Assembly (NCBI GenBank): GCA_002049455.2
Contig: KV918968.1
Coordinates: 62,001 to 126,000 of the forward strand
Direction of reading: 5' to 3'
Origin: Porphyra umbilicalis
Lineage: Eukaryota > Rhodophyta > Bangiophyceae > Bangiales > Bangiaceae
DNA: 64,000 nt
Of the stretch, positions 23,301-33,703 are shown piece by piece. Within the stretch, counting starts at the first letter, position 1. Every line of letters begins with the position of its first letter. Position numbers and translations under genes: made by a program. The notes below the pieces were generated by a model, which worked only from the letters and a program-made list of their open reading frames with translations, had not been told where the DNA came from and ran no database searches.

Positions 23301-25180
23301 TTCGTCAGCCGCGCATGTCACGCAGCAATTCCCTGGCAGCGAGCCCGCCGCGAGTGACACCTCATCCGGTGCGCTCGTCGCTTTCCGGAGGTAGACGCCT
23401 CTTCTGAGTTGGCGGCCTTGGCGCACCATTTTTGTTCTTTATGTGTGCGCGCCCCCCTGCTGTCTATCTGCTTGCGCCGGGGGTGCCACTGATAGTGTTG
23501 GTGTGGCACGGGCTGACCCGGAATGCTAATTTGTGACGTCGCTTGAGTCTCCACGCCGCGTCATCATGACGCGCTTGATTTATTGGCCATTCTGTCATCA
23601 GGTATCGCTGACGCTGAAAGTGCATTGGCGCTGTTTCGAGTGTGCAGCGGCAGTGTCAGCCGGACACGGTAAGCATAGTGCTTTGCCTCGTCCAATGGCA
23701 CGATTTACAAGCTGGCCCCGCTAACACTACAACATTAGCGACTTGTTGTCGTGAGCCTGTCCAACACCGTGGTGGTTATCGTAAGGCTCTCGCCTGACAA
23801 GGGGTCGCTGCACCGGCCGCACGCTAGAAGAGCTTGCATGCCGCCACCGCCGCCGCTGTACGATCTGATTGATAGCAGCCCCGCATGGGCACTCGCGCGG
23901 CGGTCACGGTGACGGCCGCCGGGTTGGCTGCGGTACGGTATGATTTACTTCCCTCGCAGACTGATACAGGCGACGGCGCGTCTTTAGTACGAGCCGCTTC
24001 CGTAGACGCCGGTAGAGTGGCCGTGAGCGACGATCACCACCAGGAATTGGGCTTCACACTCGCTGACTTCCGCGACCGCGCCGCCAAGGCATGACGTGGC
24101 GAACAGCCAGGTGGATGGACTTTTGGCTGTCGGCGTCAAAATGGCAGCTATGAGCCCCGAGACCTTCTGCAGCGTGGTGCGGCTGTCAGCGGTCGGCCAC
24201 ACCCCGGAGTAGCTGCACCTGCGCTGCGCTCACTAGAACAGAGACGTGCCCGCGACGCAGAGCTTCGATCTGGGGTTGGGCGGCAGCTAGCGGTTTGATA
24301 GCGTTTTGCCATGGCCGTACCTACAAGACGGTCGGTCACCGCCGGCGACGCACGGACACAGGGCCGCGTCCATCCACGAAGGCGCTACTGACCCGCTATC
24401 GCTACCTTCAGTAGCCCGGGCCGCCGTCTTTGTCATGAAGCCCGAGGCGCCGTATCAGGCTCCTACGACGCACCAGCAGCAGCGGAGAGCCTGCCTACAG
24501 TGGAGCACGCCACGTGTGGGACCGCATGTGGGACGGACCTCACGTGACTAAGTACCTGGTTTCTGACAACTGGGCGCATCAGGTAGCATATTCAACGCCT
24601 CCCCTCTACCTATCCTTTCAGGAGTGTGCCGCGCGTGACACCTGAAGAAAACCTGCCGCGCGAGATCATCGGCGACAAGCTTCATCACGTGCCCCGTGGC
24701 GCGGCCCCTGGCCCCTTCAGGCTCTGAGTGGGGCGCCTGAGGGTCTCGGACGTCGCCGGGCAGGCAGCTGTGGCGGCATTCGTCCGAATGCTCGCTGGGG
24801 CTCAGGCGGCGCTGCTAGCAGCACCGCTGCAGTAGGGCGATTGCGTGCCAAACCTGTGGTAGAAGGTTCTTCAAAAGCCCGCCGTGGGGCCCACTTGGTG
24901 CCCGCACGCGACGCTACTCGACCTTGGCGATGGACTGCGGAAAGTGGTACATGCGAACTTCTTGGACCTGGCATGGTGCAATTACATGAAAGCTGCATAA
25001 CATTGAATGTGATGGTGCATGAGTACCGGCCATTTCTGTCCGCACAGTCCAAACGGCCCGCGACAAGTGACGGACCGATAGCGGTGTCCAAAAGAAACTG
25101 AGGGGCTACTGTCGATGCGCCTGCGTCACTAGTGCAGGACAAGACAGAGTGCGGGCCTTCGACCCGGGCTTGGTGCCCGT
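20372..25180. other. Unassigned sequence between satellite and Tc1-like element
   Basis: A GC-rich block at 21370-22500 gives long overlapping frames on both strands typical of compositional bias. The rest shows only short frames. I found no domain, terminal inverted repeat or array apart from the PHD-like fragment listed separately. Confidence 0.35.
20947..21264 (+). other. Possible PHD-type zinc-finger fragment
   Basis: The frame contains CCHCSISGWHFECIHVP and, a few residues on, an aromatic and C-x2-C (CSGC). This resembles the second half of a PHD finger (C-x2-C, Trp/His, C, then a C-x2-C pair), but the first zinc-binding half is absent and the spacing is not canonical. It may be a remnant exon or chance. 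Confidence 0.2.
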
Positions 25181-26231
25181 GTGTGTGCACCAAGCACCCG
25201 CCTGGTGCTGTTTGTCATCATGTTCGACGACACGGCGCGTTTGTTGGCGGTATCATGGGTCCTCTTTGAGGGCGACAGCAAGACGACGGCGGCCAAGCGC
25301 CTACTTTGCGACCGGAGCACAGTGGCAGCATGGATTAAGGCGTTAAAGGACACGGGAGAGTGGTGGCCTGACCCGGCCATCCGGAAACGTCACGCCGACA
25401 ACGTTCTCTTCGATGAGCATTTCGTCCAAGCTGTGACCGCCGTTGTGATATCGGACCCGGAGCAGCTGCTAGAAGAAATGAAGGGCGTCTCATTGTTTTT
25501 ATCTACTTTTCCAGGTTACCGCGACGCGTACAAGTGCTCCATCGCCACATTCAACCGAGTGCTGCGGGCCACGGGCTACTCGTACAAGCAGCTCTACCGA
25601 ATGTGTCGTGAACGAAACCAAGAAAGACGAGAGGCTTTCGCTAAACTACTCTTGGCGGTTCCTCTATGGTTCCTAGTTTCGGCCGACGAGACGCACATGG
25701 ACGGTGGGGATTTGCGGCGTCGGCGGGGACGGTGGCTGCGTGGCGTGCGCTACGAGTGACAGTCACGTGACCGACGGGCAAAGCTAAGGACATCCACCAT
25801 GATGGCGGCTTTCTACACAAGCGGGGTTCCGCACTCGGTGACCACCCCATCTCCCCCGTCCCAAAACGCTGACGATTTGGTACTGTTCCTCAACGTGCTG
25901 CGGCCGACAATGAACCGGTTTCTACCAGGTCTACCTTGGGTATTGCGACCCGACCGGTGTGTTCTACTTTACGACAATGCGCCTATCCACTCGGCGGAGG
26001 CGGACGCTTTCATCGGCGCCAATGGCATCTTTCCTCTGCAGCTCCCCCCGTAGAGCCCCGAGTTCCACCCTATCGAGGAGGTGTTGAGTGAGTATTCACA
26101 CCAACTGAAGACGGCTCACCACTCGTATTCCGACTTACCTGAAGCGCTCCTACAAGCGGTGGCCCTCACCAAGCTGATGGTGTCCAATACAGCGTCTCAT
26201 TTTGACCACAGCTTGTTAGAGGCTGTGTGAA
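25181..26231 (+). pseudogene. Tc1/mariner (IS630) superfamily transposase, two internal stops
   Basis: The frame opens MCAPSTRLVLFVIMFDDTAR, with an N-terminal helix-turn-helix (SKTTAAKRLLCDRSTVAAWI) and a second one (CSIATFNRVLRATGYSYKQL). The DDE core follows: SADETHMDGG, then VLLYDNAPIHSAEAD and SPEFHPIEEVLSEY, again 33 residues between the second Asp and the Glu. Two in-frame stops (25757-25759 and 26051-26053) interrupt an otherwise continuous frame that ends naturally at 26231. It is related in layout to the minus-strand copy at 10864 but clearly diverged from it. No terminal inverted repeats were found in the flanks. Confidence 0.8.
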
Positions 26232-26559
26232 ACGTTCCGGAACTGTGTGGGCTGGGTGGAACGTGGGAAGGTCTGTTTGCATCTCTGCCTGACGTACGTG
26301 AGTAAACCTGCCCAAATGTTGTCACTAGACGCATAGCATGAATGATGGGTATGACAGCAAGACACTAACGACGGTGGGACGTTACCCACGACAACACCAA
26401 ATCACGCGGTCCGAGCGAGAGGGACGGCATATCTGGATGTGGCTCGCCTTGGTCGCCCCACTTGGACAAAACCAACAAAACCACCTCCATCGCACTCACG
26501 GTCGACCCACACGCGGTGTGACCACGCAAGAAACCGGCCCTCATAACGCGACGGGCCTT
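26232..26559. other. Spacer between Tc1-like pseudogene and a minus-strand gene
   Basis: No coding feature is recognised. The region would contain the 3' untranslated part of the minus-strand gene ending at 26560. Confidence 0.3.
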
Positions 26560-27501
26560 CTATAAAAAAGAACCACGCTCTGGGTTCTCTTCAGGCCCGA
26601 AATAAAACGAGGTCAAGTACTCAGATAGAGCAGCCGCTCCCAGCTTGCGAAAGCCAGCTTCGCGTGACCCGTCGGCGGCCGATTCGGCGCCACCTGGGAC
26701 GGCAGGCCCGGCAGCAGCGGCCGCATTTGCCGACAGAGGGGGCAGGGGGGGGCTTTCCCCAACGTACAGTGTCTGCATGAGGATTGCGCAATCGAACAGC
26801 AGGCCATCATGGGTAGGACCACGAACACCACTGATAGGTAGAAAACTTAGAAAGGCACGTCACATACCGGCTGAGAGATTGCACAATGCGCCAAGAATAG
26901 TACATGGCGCGACACAACGCACACCAGACAGAAAAGAAATGGAAACTTACACTCGGATGGACCCACCCCCACTGCCGAGTCGACCCTCAATCCTGGAAAC
27001 CTGCGCAATCCGCTTCTCCGGGGCACCTTCCGCCAAGCGTTTACGAACTGCTCGACGCACAATAGTGTAGTTGAGGGCCTTCTCACTCAACGAATCACCG
27101 AAGTCAACCCCTGCTTTGCTCGCCCCGGCGTACAAAAGCGCCACGTCACGAGGCATCCCCGCTGTCAGGCCAGTCGCCAACGACGAGTGGTAGAATGCTG
27201 CGCGCGGATTGCGCTCCATTGCAGCGCAAGCGTTGCGACCCGACAGCGCTTCGGCTGCCCGAGCTATAATGGCTCCGCGAGCCACATCTGGTTGCTCCGA
27301 AACGTCCGATTGCAGAGCATGTCGACGGCGAGCGACCTCAGCCTGCGCCTCGTCAGCGGCCGCCATCGCCGATCGCAAAGCGGCTGCTGCTACTTGGTCA
27401 GATGTGCGTTTGTAGTTTTGGCGCACACCATCGAATCCGCACACCAGCGGACACCCTTCTTTCGGCGCACCGAAAACTTTCTTGTTGGGGTAAACGACAG
27501 A
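26560..27501 (-). CDS. 3' end of a spliced host gene, family unknown (two exons seen)
   Basis: The upstream exon is open from about 27501 and contains KVFGAPKEGCPLVCGFDG, then an Ala-rich helical stretch (DQVAAAALRSAMAAADEAQ) and GRNACAAMERNPRAAFYHS. It ends at 26951 in front of a GTAAGT donor. An acceptor CTATCAG places the next exon at 26830, and the phase-2 junction keeps the frame open (VGVRGPTHDGLLFDCA) through a Pro/Ala-rich part to a stop at 26560. The intron is 120 bp (26831-26950). The 5' boundary of the upstream exon is not resolved; a TGA lies at 27502-27504. The CPLVC motif could be part of a zinc site. No known domain is recognised. Upstream exons probably lie toward 29755. Confidence 0.5.
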
Positions 27502-29135
27502 TCAAAAACCTTCGACAGCGACAGATTATGGGAAAGATGGCCCTTTTGCAGACACAAGTGGCAACTGAGGAAATTATTATGGCGCCACGACCCACAAGGA
27601 GACAGAAATTCGATTCGGAATCTTGTTGGGCCATGCATGCTCACCAAAGAGGTGCACCACAAGACGAAAGAGGCCAACGCATCCCAAACTTACTGTGCAT
27701 TGAGTGTGCATCGCTTCGCTTTGACAGCGGAGCAGGGGCAGATCTGGGACCGGAATGGAGCTTGCACGTTCTGGCTCGCGGTGCATTCACGGACATTGGC
27801 CTCGCATGAGCCAAAGTTGTGGCCATCGTCGGCGAAGCGACGGCGGTACCCACAAATAGAACAAGCGTTTGCCGAGGAGGCTCCGACGTGCGCCACGTCA
27901 TCGTCGGCAGGAGTCAGCCGTTGGTGCTCCGCATTGGCCGTCTCGGGACGCGCCCCAGGTGCCCGACCGTGGGACCCACACCCGCTGTCCTTCTCCTCCG
28001 ACGACGATGAGGATCGGCAAGCACCGAGGCCGGCCGCCTCTCAAGCCGCCGTCATAATTGGTTGAATATCAGAGTTGGATGACATGGTGAAAGAGCGGTT
28101 GACAGGTGGAAGGGGGTGTCGGAGAAGTTGAGACGGGGAGAGGAGGTTGGCTCGGCACTGGAGAACGGACGACAGGTGCAGTGGACGTGAATGGATTGTG
28201 GAGATGACAGTAGATGCAGCACGGAACCACAAGAGATCCGAGTGTGTGTGAACGAAGATGCGCGGACAAACATTTCACGGGATGGTGCTTCTGCATGCGC
28301 GCTGCTTCGCCCAGTGGCGCACGTCATCTGTCGTGTCCAGAGTCTGTCACATTTTTTTATTCTCGCGTCCCCAGCCGCAGACACTTAGTTCTGGAAATCG
28401 GAAGGTTACAGCAATATAGCATTTAAGTCGTTCTCTCAATATTAGCAACTTGGTCTTCATCAGCCTCTCAGATCCGTTATGCTTGAAGTGCACCAGTGTG
28501 AACTGGGAACCGCACATGAGATAAACACTTGTGACAGGTGCCATAATCTCGTGCCGCCACACCGTGTCCTCATATTTGGACCGCCGCAAGATGCGAGCTG
28601 GAAGTCAGAGGCTTGCACGGACCGCATCTTCAAAAAGCGGGCCACGCTGTCACAAAATCAAGCCGACGGCTATATTTTTGGAGAATTCCAACTGTTAGAA
28701 CTGAGCACTGTCATTGCTCTCTTCCCAATTGTGGCCGATGCCGTCGATGTCAAGAGGGGTGATCAAATGTGCGAAACAGGTTCTCAGCCATCCATGCAGC
28801 CGGATAAACTCGTTCGACCAATGGGCAGTTGACCAAGAGCCTGTCTTGAGTTCGACCACATCGGCCAAAATTGGGAAGACAGCCATACAGTCCGCGACTG
28901 CGGGACGTTTTGGCGAACGGCTTCTATTCCATTTTTTTCTTGATGTAATCGCGCAGGACCCCCGCCGCGGTCTCTTTTAGCTGATCTTCGCGTCCTTCTT
29001 CCCTCCCCCGCAGCCAACAGTTCTACAGTCTTGGCGGCATTGTCGCCGATGCTGTGCTCGGAGTGGCCATCGTTGTCATCGGCGCTCTTGTCGCTGACGT
29101 CGATGGCGGCCACCGGTGCAGCCGACCGAGACCCC
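27502..29135. other. Probable introns or decayed exons of the minus-strand gene
   Basis: On the minus strand a good Ala/Asp/Ser-rich stretch (AAIDVSDKSADDNDGHSEHS, from about 29190 to 28960) follows the exon ending near 29200 but in another frame. The remainder to 27502 shows short frames only. An imperfect inverted repeat is listed separately. Confidence 0.3.
28720..28880. repeat. Imperfect inverted repeat, arms about 37 bp
   Basis: The left arm (28720-28758, cttcccaattgtggccgatg) and the reverse complement of the right arm (28842-28880, cttcccaattttggccgatg) match at about 80 percent, with an 83-bp spacer. The element could form a large hairpin. Neither target duplication nor a known MITE end was found. 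Confidence 0.45.
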
Positions 29136-29755
29136 TTAGCAGCCGGGGTGGCAGCCGCAGGGCCAGTTCCAAAACAGCGCCGGTTCGTGAACGGTATGTT
29201 TGTTGGAGACGGCGGAAATCTTGAACTTCGAGCGCGCCATGTCGCAGAGGACAGCGCCGCTGAACGTCATTAAAGCGTCCTCACGTTGCGCCGTGCTGCC
29301 CCTGGTCTGCACCAGAGCCTTGCACGTCTCGAAATCCTTGGAGCGGAGGCCGTTGATCTTGCGCTCGACTCGGTCCATATTGCGGGAGGGCGCCATCGTA
29401 CGGTTCTTGACGGGCGTCGCCAACACCATGGCCCGGCGAAGCTCTTTGTCCATAGTCTTCTTGGACTCGATGATGCGGGCAGCCCGGAGAGCCGGCCAAT
29501 CCGAGATGCCCGCCGGCATTAGACCCACGCACTTACCGAGTGACCAGTTACGGGCCCGAGGCGTGGCGAGCTCCTTGCGCATGTTCTTGTTCCTGTCGGT
29601 GTTGGAGCGAGTGACATCAAGAGAAGGTGAAGCAATGGCGGTGCCGTCAGCCTGAGGTGGCGTTGCTCCCGGAGAGGGCGTCCCTGAAAATGCGGCTCCA
29701 ACAGCAGTCTTCTCGGCGTGGAGCTCCACCCGCTCGGTCGGGGGCACAACACCTG
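29136..29755 (-). CDS. Upstream exon of the spliced minus-strand host gene
   Basis: An acceptor CCTCCACAG precedes position 29755. The open frame then reads VPPTERVELHAEKTAVGAAF, a Ser/Pro-rich linker, NWSLGKCVGLMPAGISDWPA and a basic helical part (MDKELRRAMVLATPVKNR, RVERKINGLRSKDFETCKAL). About 20 residues after ARSKFKISAVSNK the frame ends, and an adjacent frame becomes the better candidate. Two GTAAGT donors stand in tandem upstream (29819-29850), so the preceding exon can splice in two ways. The basic helical part looks like a DNA-binding domain of SANT type, but this is a guess. A cryptic GTAAGT lies at about 29530 inside the exon. Confidence 0.4.
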
Positions 29756-30051
29756 TGGAGGCCAAAAAAATGAGCAAAGGCAATTGAATGGGGCATGATA
29801 CGGGCGTGGTATGCATACTTACTGGGCGTGACCTGTATACTTACCAGAATGCCAAACGAAAGAGGAAATCTAGCGCCCTGGATACAGGGAAGGCACATGT
29901 CAGACCACATTGTGGCATGTCAATGACATGGCTGCGTCCCTCCCCACGGGGTCAATCTCGCCGATGTCATGAAACAGGACATGCCATCAGAGATATAATG
30001 ACATGTCACGGTTTTTCAGCGCCCCCCCCCCCGATCGTGTGCCTCCAAATT
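29756..30051. other. Tandem splice donors and 5' flank of the minus-strand gene
   Basis: On the minus strand CTGGTAAGTATAC and CCCAGTAAGTATG lie about 25 bp apart, with near-duplicate surroundings, followed by a pyrimidine-rich acceptor at 29756. A short upstream exon (frame MWSDMCLPCIQGARFP) may be present. The PAT-type element begins at 30052 and may have separated the gene from its promoter. Confidence 0.35.
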
Positions 30052-30267
30052 TGATCCGGTTGGAGCGCAGCGAGCCAGGGGGTACCCCGAGCGTGGGGGG
30101 GAGGTGCTACTGTGGGGCCGGCGGGATTTGTGAAATCCCGGCGGCGGCGGCGGCGGCGGCGGCGGCACGTCGGTACCGCCTGCCCCCCGCCCGCCCTCAT
30201 CAGGCGCGGCGGCGCCGCCCGGGTCCGCCCCACAGGAGCGGCAAGCACTTCCCTGTCTCGCGCTTGC
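30052..30267 (+). repeat. Split direct repeat A1
   Basis: This 216-bp repeat is the left end of the PAT-type element and equals A2 at 34597-34812 with a constant offset of 4545 bp. It contains a (GGC)n run and the inverted repeat gggatttgtgaaatccc. Confidence 0.85.
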
Positions 30268-30328
30268 GTGCGCGAGCCAGGGAAGGTTCCCGGGGCGTTG
30301 CCCTGCGGTTACGCTCTGGATTGTCGAC

Positions 30329-31369
30329 ATGTCCAACGATGCCACCCGTGCTGCTACCCGGGCCGCGGCCGCCGCCGAGGCGGCGGCGCTTGCCGGCGGC
30401 ACCGTGCCCCCTCCTTCCGACGGTGGCGGCGCTACCGACAGCCTGCCGCCCGGCGGCAACGCCGCCGACGCCCCCGCAGGCGGAGGGGTCGCTGACCCCC
30501 CCGCCGGCGGGGGCGTCGACGGGGTGCTTCACCGCCTGGAGCTGTCCCTGGACGCCATCTCTACTCGTCTCGCCGCCGTGGAGGCCGGCCGGGAAGCCGC
30601 ACGGGATCCCCCCCCGCGCGTACCCCCCGTCTTCGGCGCGCTCCCCCCTCCCCCGGCGCCCGCTGCCGCCGCCGCCGCGGCGGCCGGCGACTTCGGGCTC
30701 CCTGCTGCTGGCCTCGCCGACGTCATTGCCACCAGCGTCGCCAAGGCGCTCAAGCAGCAGTCCAAGGACAAGGATCACGACACGGCCGTCAAGGACGACC
30801 TCTTCACCGACGAGAAGGCCTGTCGCGTGGCGACTTTGGACCGGCCCCTCGAGTTTTTCCTCCTCCCCGGTTGCGCCCGGACCGAGTTCCCCTCCCCCTT
30901 CCGCCTCGAGACGTGGCGGTACTCGACGGACTGGCCTGCCAACCGGCGGGAGCAGCGCGTCGGCGCGGCCGCCGAGGCGGGGCACCTCTCCATCCTCGGC
31001 GCATGGAGCAGCAAGATGCACAACGACATCCAGTCGTTCTGCAACACCGACGGCGTCTCCAACGTCTCCGAGCTGCAGCAGATGCTGCAGCGTTCGCGCG
31101 TGTACCTGCACCAGCTCGCCGAGCTCTGCGCGTGCCGCTACGACGTGCTCAACTACGACGACGACGAGGTCGCCGCGGAGATCCAGGCGCGCATCCTCGG
31201 CAGCCCCGACAAGCATGCCTCCAAGGCGCTCGGCAACGTCTACAAGGAGGTGCGCACGGACCGGAACAAGGACGTGGTCAAGGCCCTCGCCGCTGCCCAA
31301 AAGAAGTCCCGACGGGGGAAGCGGGGGAACAAGGACAAGGAGAAGACGCCCGGCGGCGGCGGCAACTAG
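30329..31369 (+). CDS. Gag-like ORF of the PAT-type element
   Basis: 346 residues, starting MSNDATRAATRAAAAAEA. The first 150 residues are low-complexity Ala/Gly/Pro. A globular part follows with FSFLLPGC-like hydrophobic patches, an Asp-rich DYDDDEVAAEIQ-type segment, and a basic tail (KKSRRGKRGNKDKEK) that could bind nucleic acid. No zinc knuckle is visible, which is common for this group. Its position as first ORF supports a gag role. Confidence 0.65.
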   Translation: MSNDATRAATRAAAAAEAAALAGGTVPPPSDGGGATDSLPPGGNAADAPAGGGVADPPAGGGVDGVLHRLELSLDAISTRLAAVEAGREAARDPPPRVPPVFGALPPPPAPAAAAAAAAGDFGLPAAGLADVIATSVAKALKQQSKDKDHDTAVKDDLFTDEKACRVATLDRPLEFFLLPGCARTEFPSPFRLETWRYSTDWPANRREQRVGAAAEAGHLSILGAWSSKMHNDIQSFCNTDGVSNVSELQQMLQRSRVYLHQLAELCACRYDVLNYDDDEVAAEIQARILGSPDKHASKALGNVYKEVRTDRNKDVVKALAAAQKKSRRGKRGNKDKEKTPGGGGN

Positions 31370-31621
31370 CCGTCCCGTTGGGCACCCAGGCGCTGGGGGG
31401 ACCTCACCAACCCCCCTCACCACGCGGCTGAGACCGCGGGCGCCGAGGCGGGCGGTGCCGCGCCGCCAAGAAAGCCGCCGGCGGCGCGGGCGCGGGAGGC
31501 GGAGGAGGCGTGGCGTAACATTGGCGCGCCACGTTGGGTCCTCCGTCTCCTGCGGTTCGGCCTGAAGCTGCCCTGGGCGGACCCCCACCGTCGGCCGCGT
31601 ACGCAAGCGAGGGCGTACCCG

Positions 31622-33703
31622 GTGCCCGACGGGGACCGCACCTTTGTGGCCGAGGAGCTGAAGCGGTGGCAGACGGCGGGCTTCATTCGGAAGCTGGACG
31701 GGGCGGAGCGCGAGGCGGCGCGGTGCGTGTCGCCGGCGTTCGTCTCGCACGTGCGCCCAAAGCCGAGGCTGGTGATCGACCTCAGGGACGTGAACGAGCA
31801 GCTGGAGGACAAGCCGTTTCGGTACGAGGCGCTGCCCGAGTTTGTAGCGTCGCTCCAGCTGTGCGATCACCTTATCTCGTGGGATATAAAGGATGCCTTT
31901 CATCACGTTTATATACATCCCGACGATCGGACCTACCTCAACTTCACCATCGATGGTGGGGTGTACGAGGCCATCACCATGCCGTTTGGCCTCTCCATCG
32001 CCCCGTGGGCATGGACAAAGGTGATGCGCCCAGTGCTCGCGCACCTGCGCGGACTGGGCTTCACACTCATCGGCTACGTCGACGACCACGGCGCGGCCGC
32101 ACCGGGCGCCCGGCCGACCAGTAAGGCGGACGCGGCCTCTGGCTTTGCGACAGTGGCGCGGCTGTACGCCACGCTCGGGTTGCAGCTGCACCCCGAGAAG
32201 GGGGACCGCGAGGGGACGCAGCAGCTGACTCTGCTTGGCTTTACCATCGACACCGCGGGCAACCGGCTGACGCTGCCGGCGGAGCGGGTCGCCAAGGTGA
32301 GCGGGGCGGCCATGGCGCTGCTCTCCTCGGCGGGCAAGAACCGCCGGTTCGTCCGGCTCAAGGCGATGCAGCGGATGGCCGGCCTGGCGGTGTCGACCAA
32401 GCTTGCAATCCCCGCGGCGCAATTGTACACCCGGGCAATATACGACGACCTCAAAGTCGGGGGTCAAATTCGGGACGGTCGATCGGATCGATCGTCCGAC
32501 GATCGGACCGATCGTTTTGACGATCGATCCGATCGACCGTCGCGCCACGATCGACGATTGTCACATCAATCAATTCGAGATTTGAGATTTTGGGCCGGCT
32601 TGCGATCGGGGCAGGAGTTCGGCCGTCTGCTGTGGCGCCCGCCTGCGTCCGCGACGCTCCACACCGACGCCTCCGGCGGCGGCTGGGGCGGCGGCCTCAC
32701 CATCGACGGCGCCAGGTACGAGGCCCGTGGCCGCTTTGGCCCCGCGGACGCGCCGAAGCACATCAACGCCAAGGAGGTGCTGGCGGTCACCCTGTCGCTC
32801 CTCAGCATTGAGGATAAGCTGCCGGCGGGCACCGTCGTGCGGCTGTTCATCGACTCGCAGGTGGCATTGGCGGTCATCACCGGCCTCTCCTCCCGCTCCC
32901 CCGCCCTCGTCCACGAGCTGCGGCGGCTCCACGCCGTCGCCCGCCGCCTGTCGGTCGCCCTCGACGGGGAATGGATCCCGACGGCGGAGAACGCGTGGGC
33001 GGACGCGCTGAGCAGGGACGAGGACAGGACGGACTGGTCGCTGCAACGGCGCTTCTTCTTGTCTCTGGACGGCCTGTACGGGCCGCACACCGTGGACCGC
33101 CTCGCGTCGGCCACGACGGCGCAGCTGCCGCGGTACAACTCCCGCTACCGCGACCCAACGACCGAAGCGGTCCGCGGGATGTCCCAGTCGTGGGTCGACG
33201 ACAACAACTGGGCCAACCCTCCGTTCTCCCTCATCCCGCTGGTGCTGCGGCTGATCGTCGCGCAGCGGGCGACGGCGACCGTCCTCGTGCCGGTCTGGCG
33301 GGCGCAGCCGTGGTGGCAGCCGGCGCTGCAGCTGGCCCAAGAGGTGTGCTACCTCCCCCGGTCGGCCGGCGTCTTCCGGCACGGGGCGGCGGCCGAGCCG
33401 GCGCGGCGGCCGCAATGGACGGTATGCGCGCTCCGGTTCATAGCCGGGGGCCGACGGCCGCCGCCGCGTCATGGACGCGGGCGTGCCGCGTCCTCGGCGT
33501 CCACCGATTCGGCGCCGGCGCCGGCGGTGAGACTGCCGCGCAGCTGCAGAGCCTCGCGCTGGCCGAGTCGACCAAGGGTAACTACGCCAACAAGTGGATG
33601 GCCTTTGTGGCGTTTTGCCAGGCCAGCGGGTACACCTACCTGCCAGCCACGACCGAGACCGTCGCGTGCTACCTGGGCTTCATCTTCGAGCGCGGCACGG
33701 TAG
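31622..33703 (+). CDS. Reverse transcriptase and RNase H of the PAT-type element
   Basis: The DIRS-order RT starts with FVAEELKRWQTAGFIRK and contains the palm blocks RLVIDLRDVNEQL, SWDIKDAFHHVYI, MPFGLSIAPWAW and LIGYVDDHGAA (catalytic YVDD). RNase H follows with TLHTDASGGGWGGGLT, HINAKEVLAVTLSLL and LFIDSQVALAVITG. The segment GLYGPHTVDRLAS and the following VLVPVWRAQPWWQ block is also found in the older copy at 57105-61760. The end of the frame overlaps the recombinase ORF. Confidence 0.85.
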   Translation: MPDGDRTFVAEELKRWQTAGFIRKLDGAEREAARCVSPAFVSHVRPKPRLVIDLRDVNEQLEDKPFRYEALPEFVASLQLCDHLISWDIKDAFHHVYIHPDDRTYLNFTIDGGVYEAITMPFGLSIAPWAWTKVMRPVLAHLRGLGFTLIGYVDDHGAAAPGARPTSKADAASGFATVARLYATLGLQLHPEKGDREGTQQLTLLGFTIDTAGNRLTLPAERVAKVSGAAMALLSSAGKNRRFVRLKAMQRMAGLAVSTKLAIPAAQLYTRAIYDDLKVGGQIRDGRSDRSSDDRTDRFDDRSDRPSRHDRRLSHQSIRDLRFWAGLRSGQEFGRLLWRPPASATLHTDASGGGWGGGLTIDGARYEARGRFGPADAPKHINAKEVLAVTLSLLSIEDKLPAGTVVRLFIDSQVALAVITGLSSRSPALVHELRRLHAVARRLSVALDGEWIPTAENAWADALSRDEDRTDWSLQRRFFLSLDGLYGPHTVDRLASATTAQLPRYNSRYRDPTTEAVRGMSQSWVDDNNWANPPFSLIPLVLRLIVAQRATATVLVPVWRAQPWWQPALQLAQEVCYLPRSAGVFRHGAAAEPARRPQWTVCALRFIAGGRRPPPRHGRGRAASSASTDSAPAPAVRLPRSCRASRWPSRPRVTTPTSGWPLWRFARPAGTPTCQPRPRPSRATWASSSSAAR
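32474..32541. repeat. Compound hairpin (23-bp perfect arms) inside the RT/RNase H frame
   Basis: The left arm 32474-32496 starts gacggtcgatcggatcgatc and its perfect reverse complement occupies 32519-32541. The 22-base loop contains a second palindrome, ACGATCGG-A-CCGATCGT. Together they could extrude as a cruciform. The surrounding frame remains open through it (a run of Asp/Arg/Ser codons), between the RT thumb and RNase H. Confidence 0.8.

Noticed and set aside
30200-32548. 782-codon minus-strand ORF opposite the PAT-type genes
   Set aside because: It mirrors the GC-rich third positions of the gag and RT frames on the plus strand and has no domain; it is a compositional shadow.
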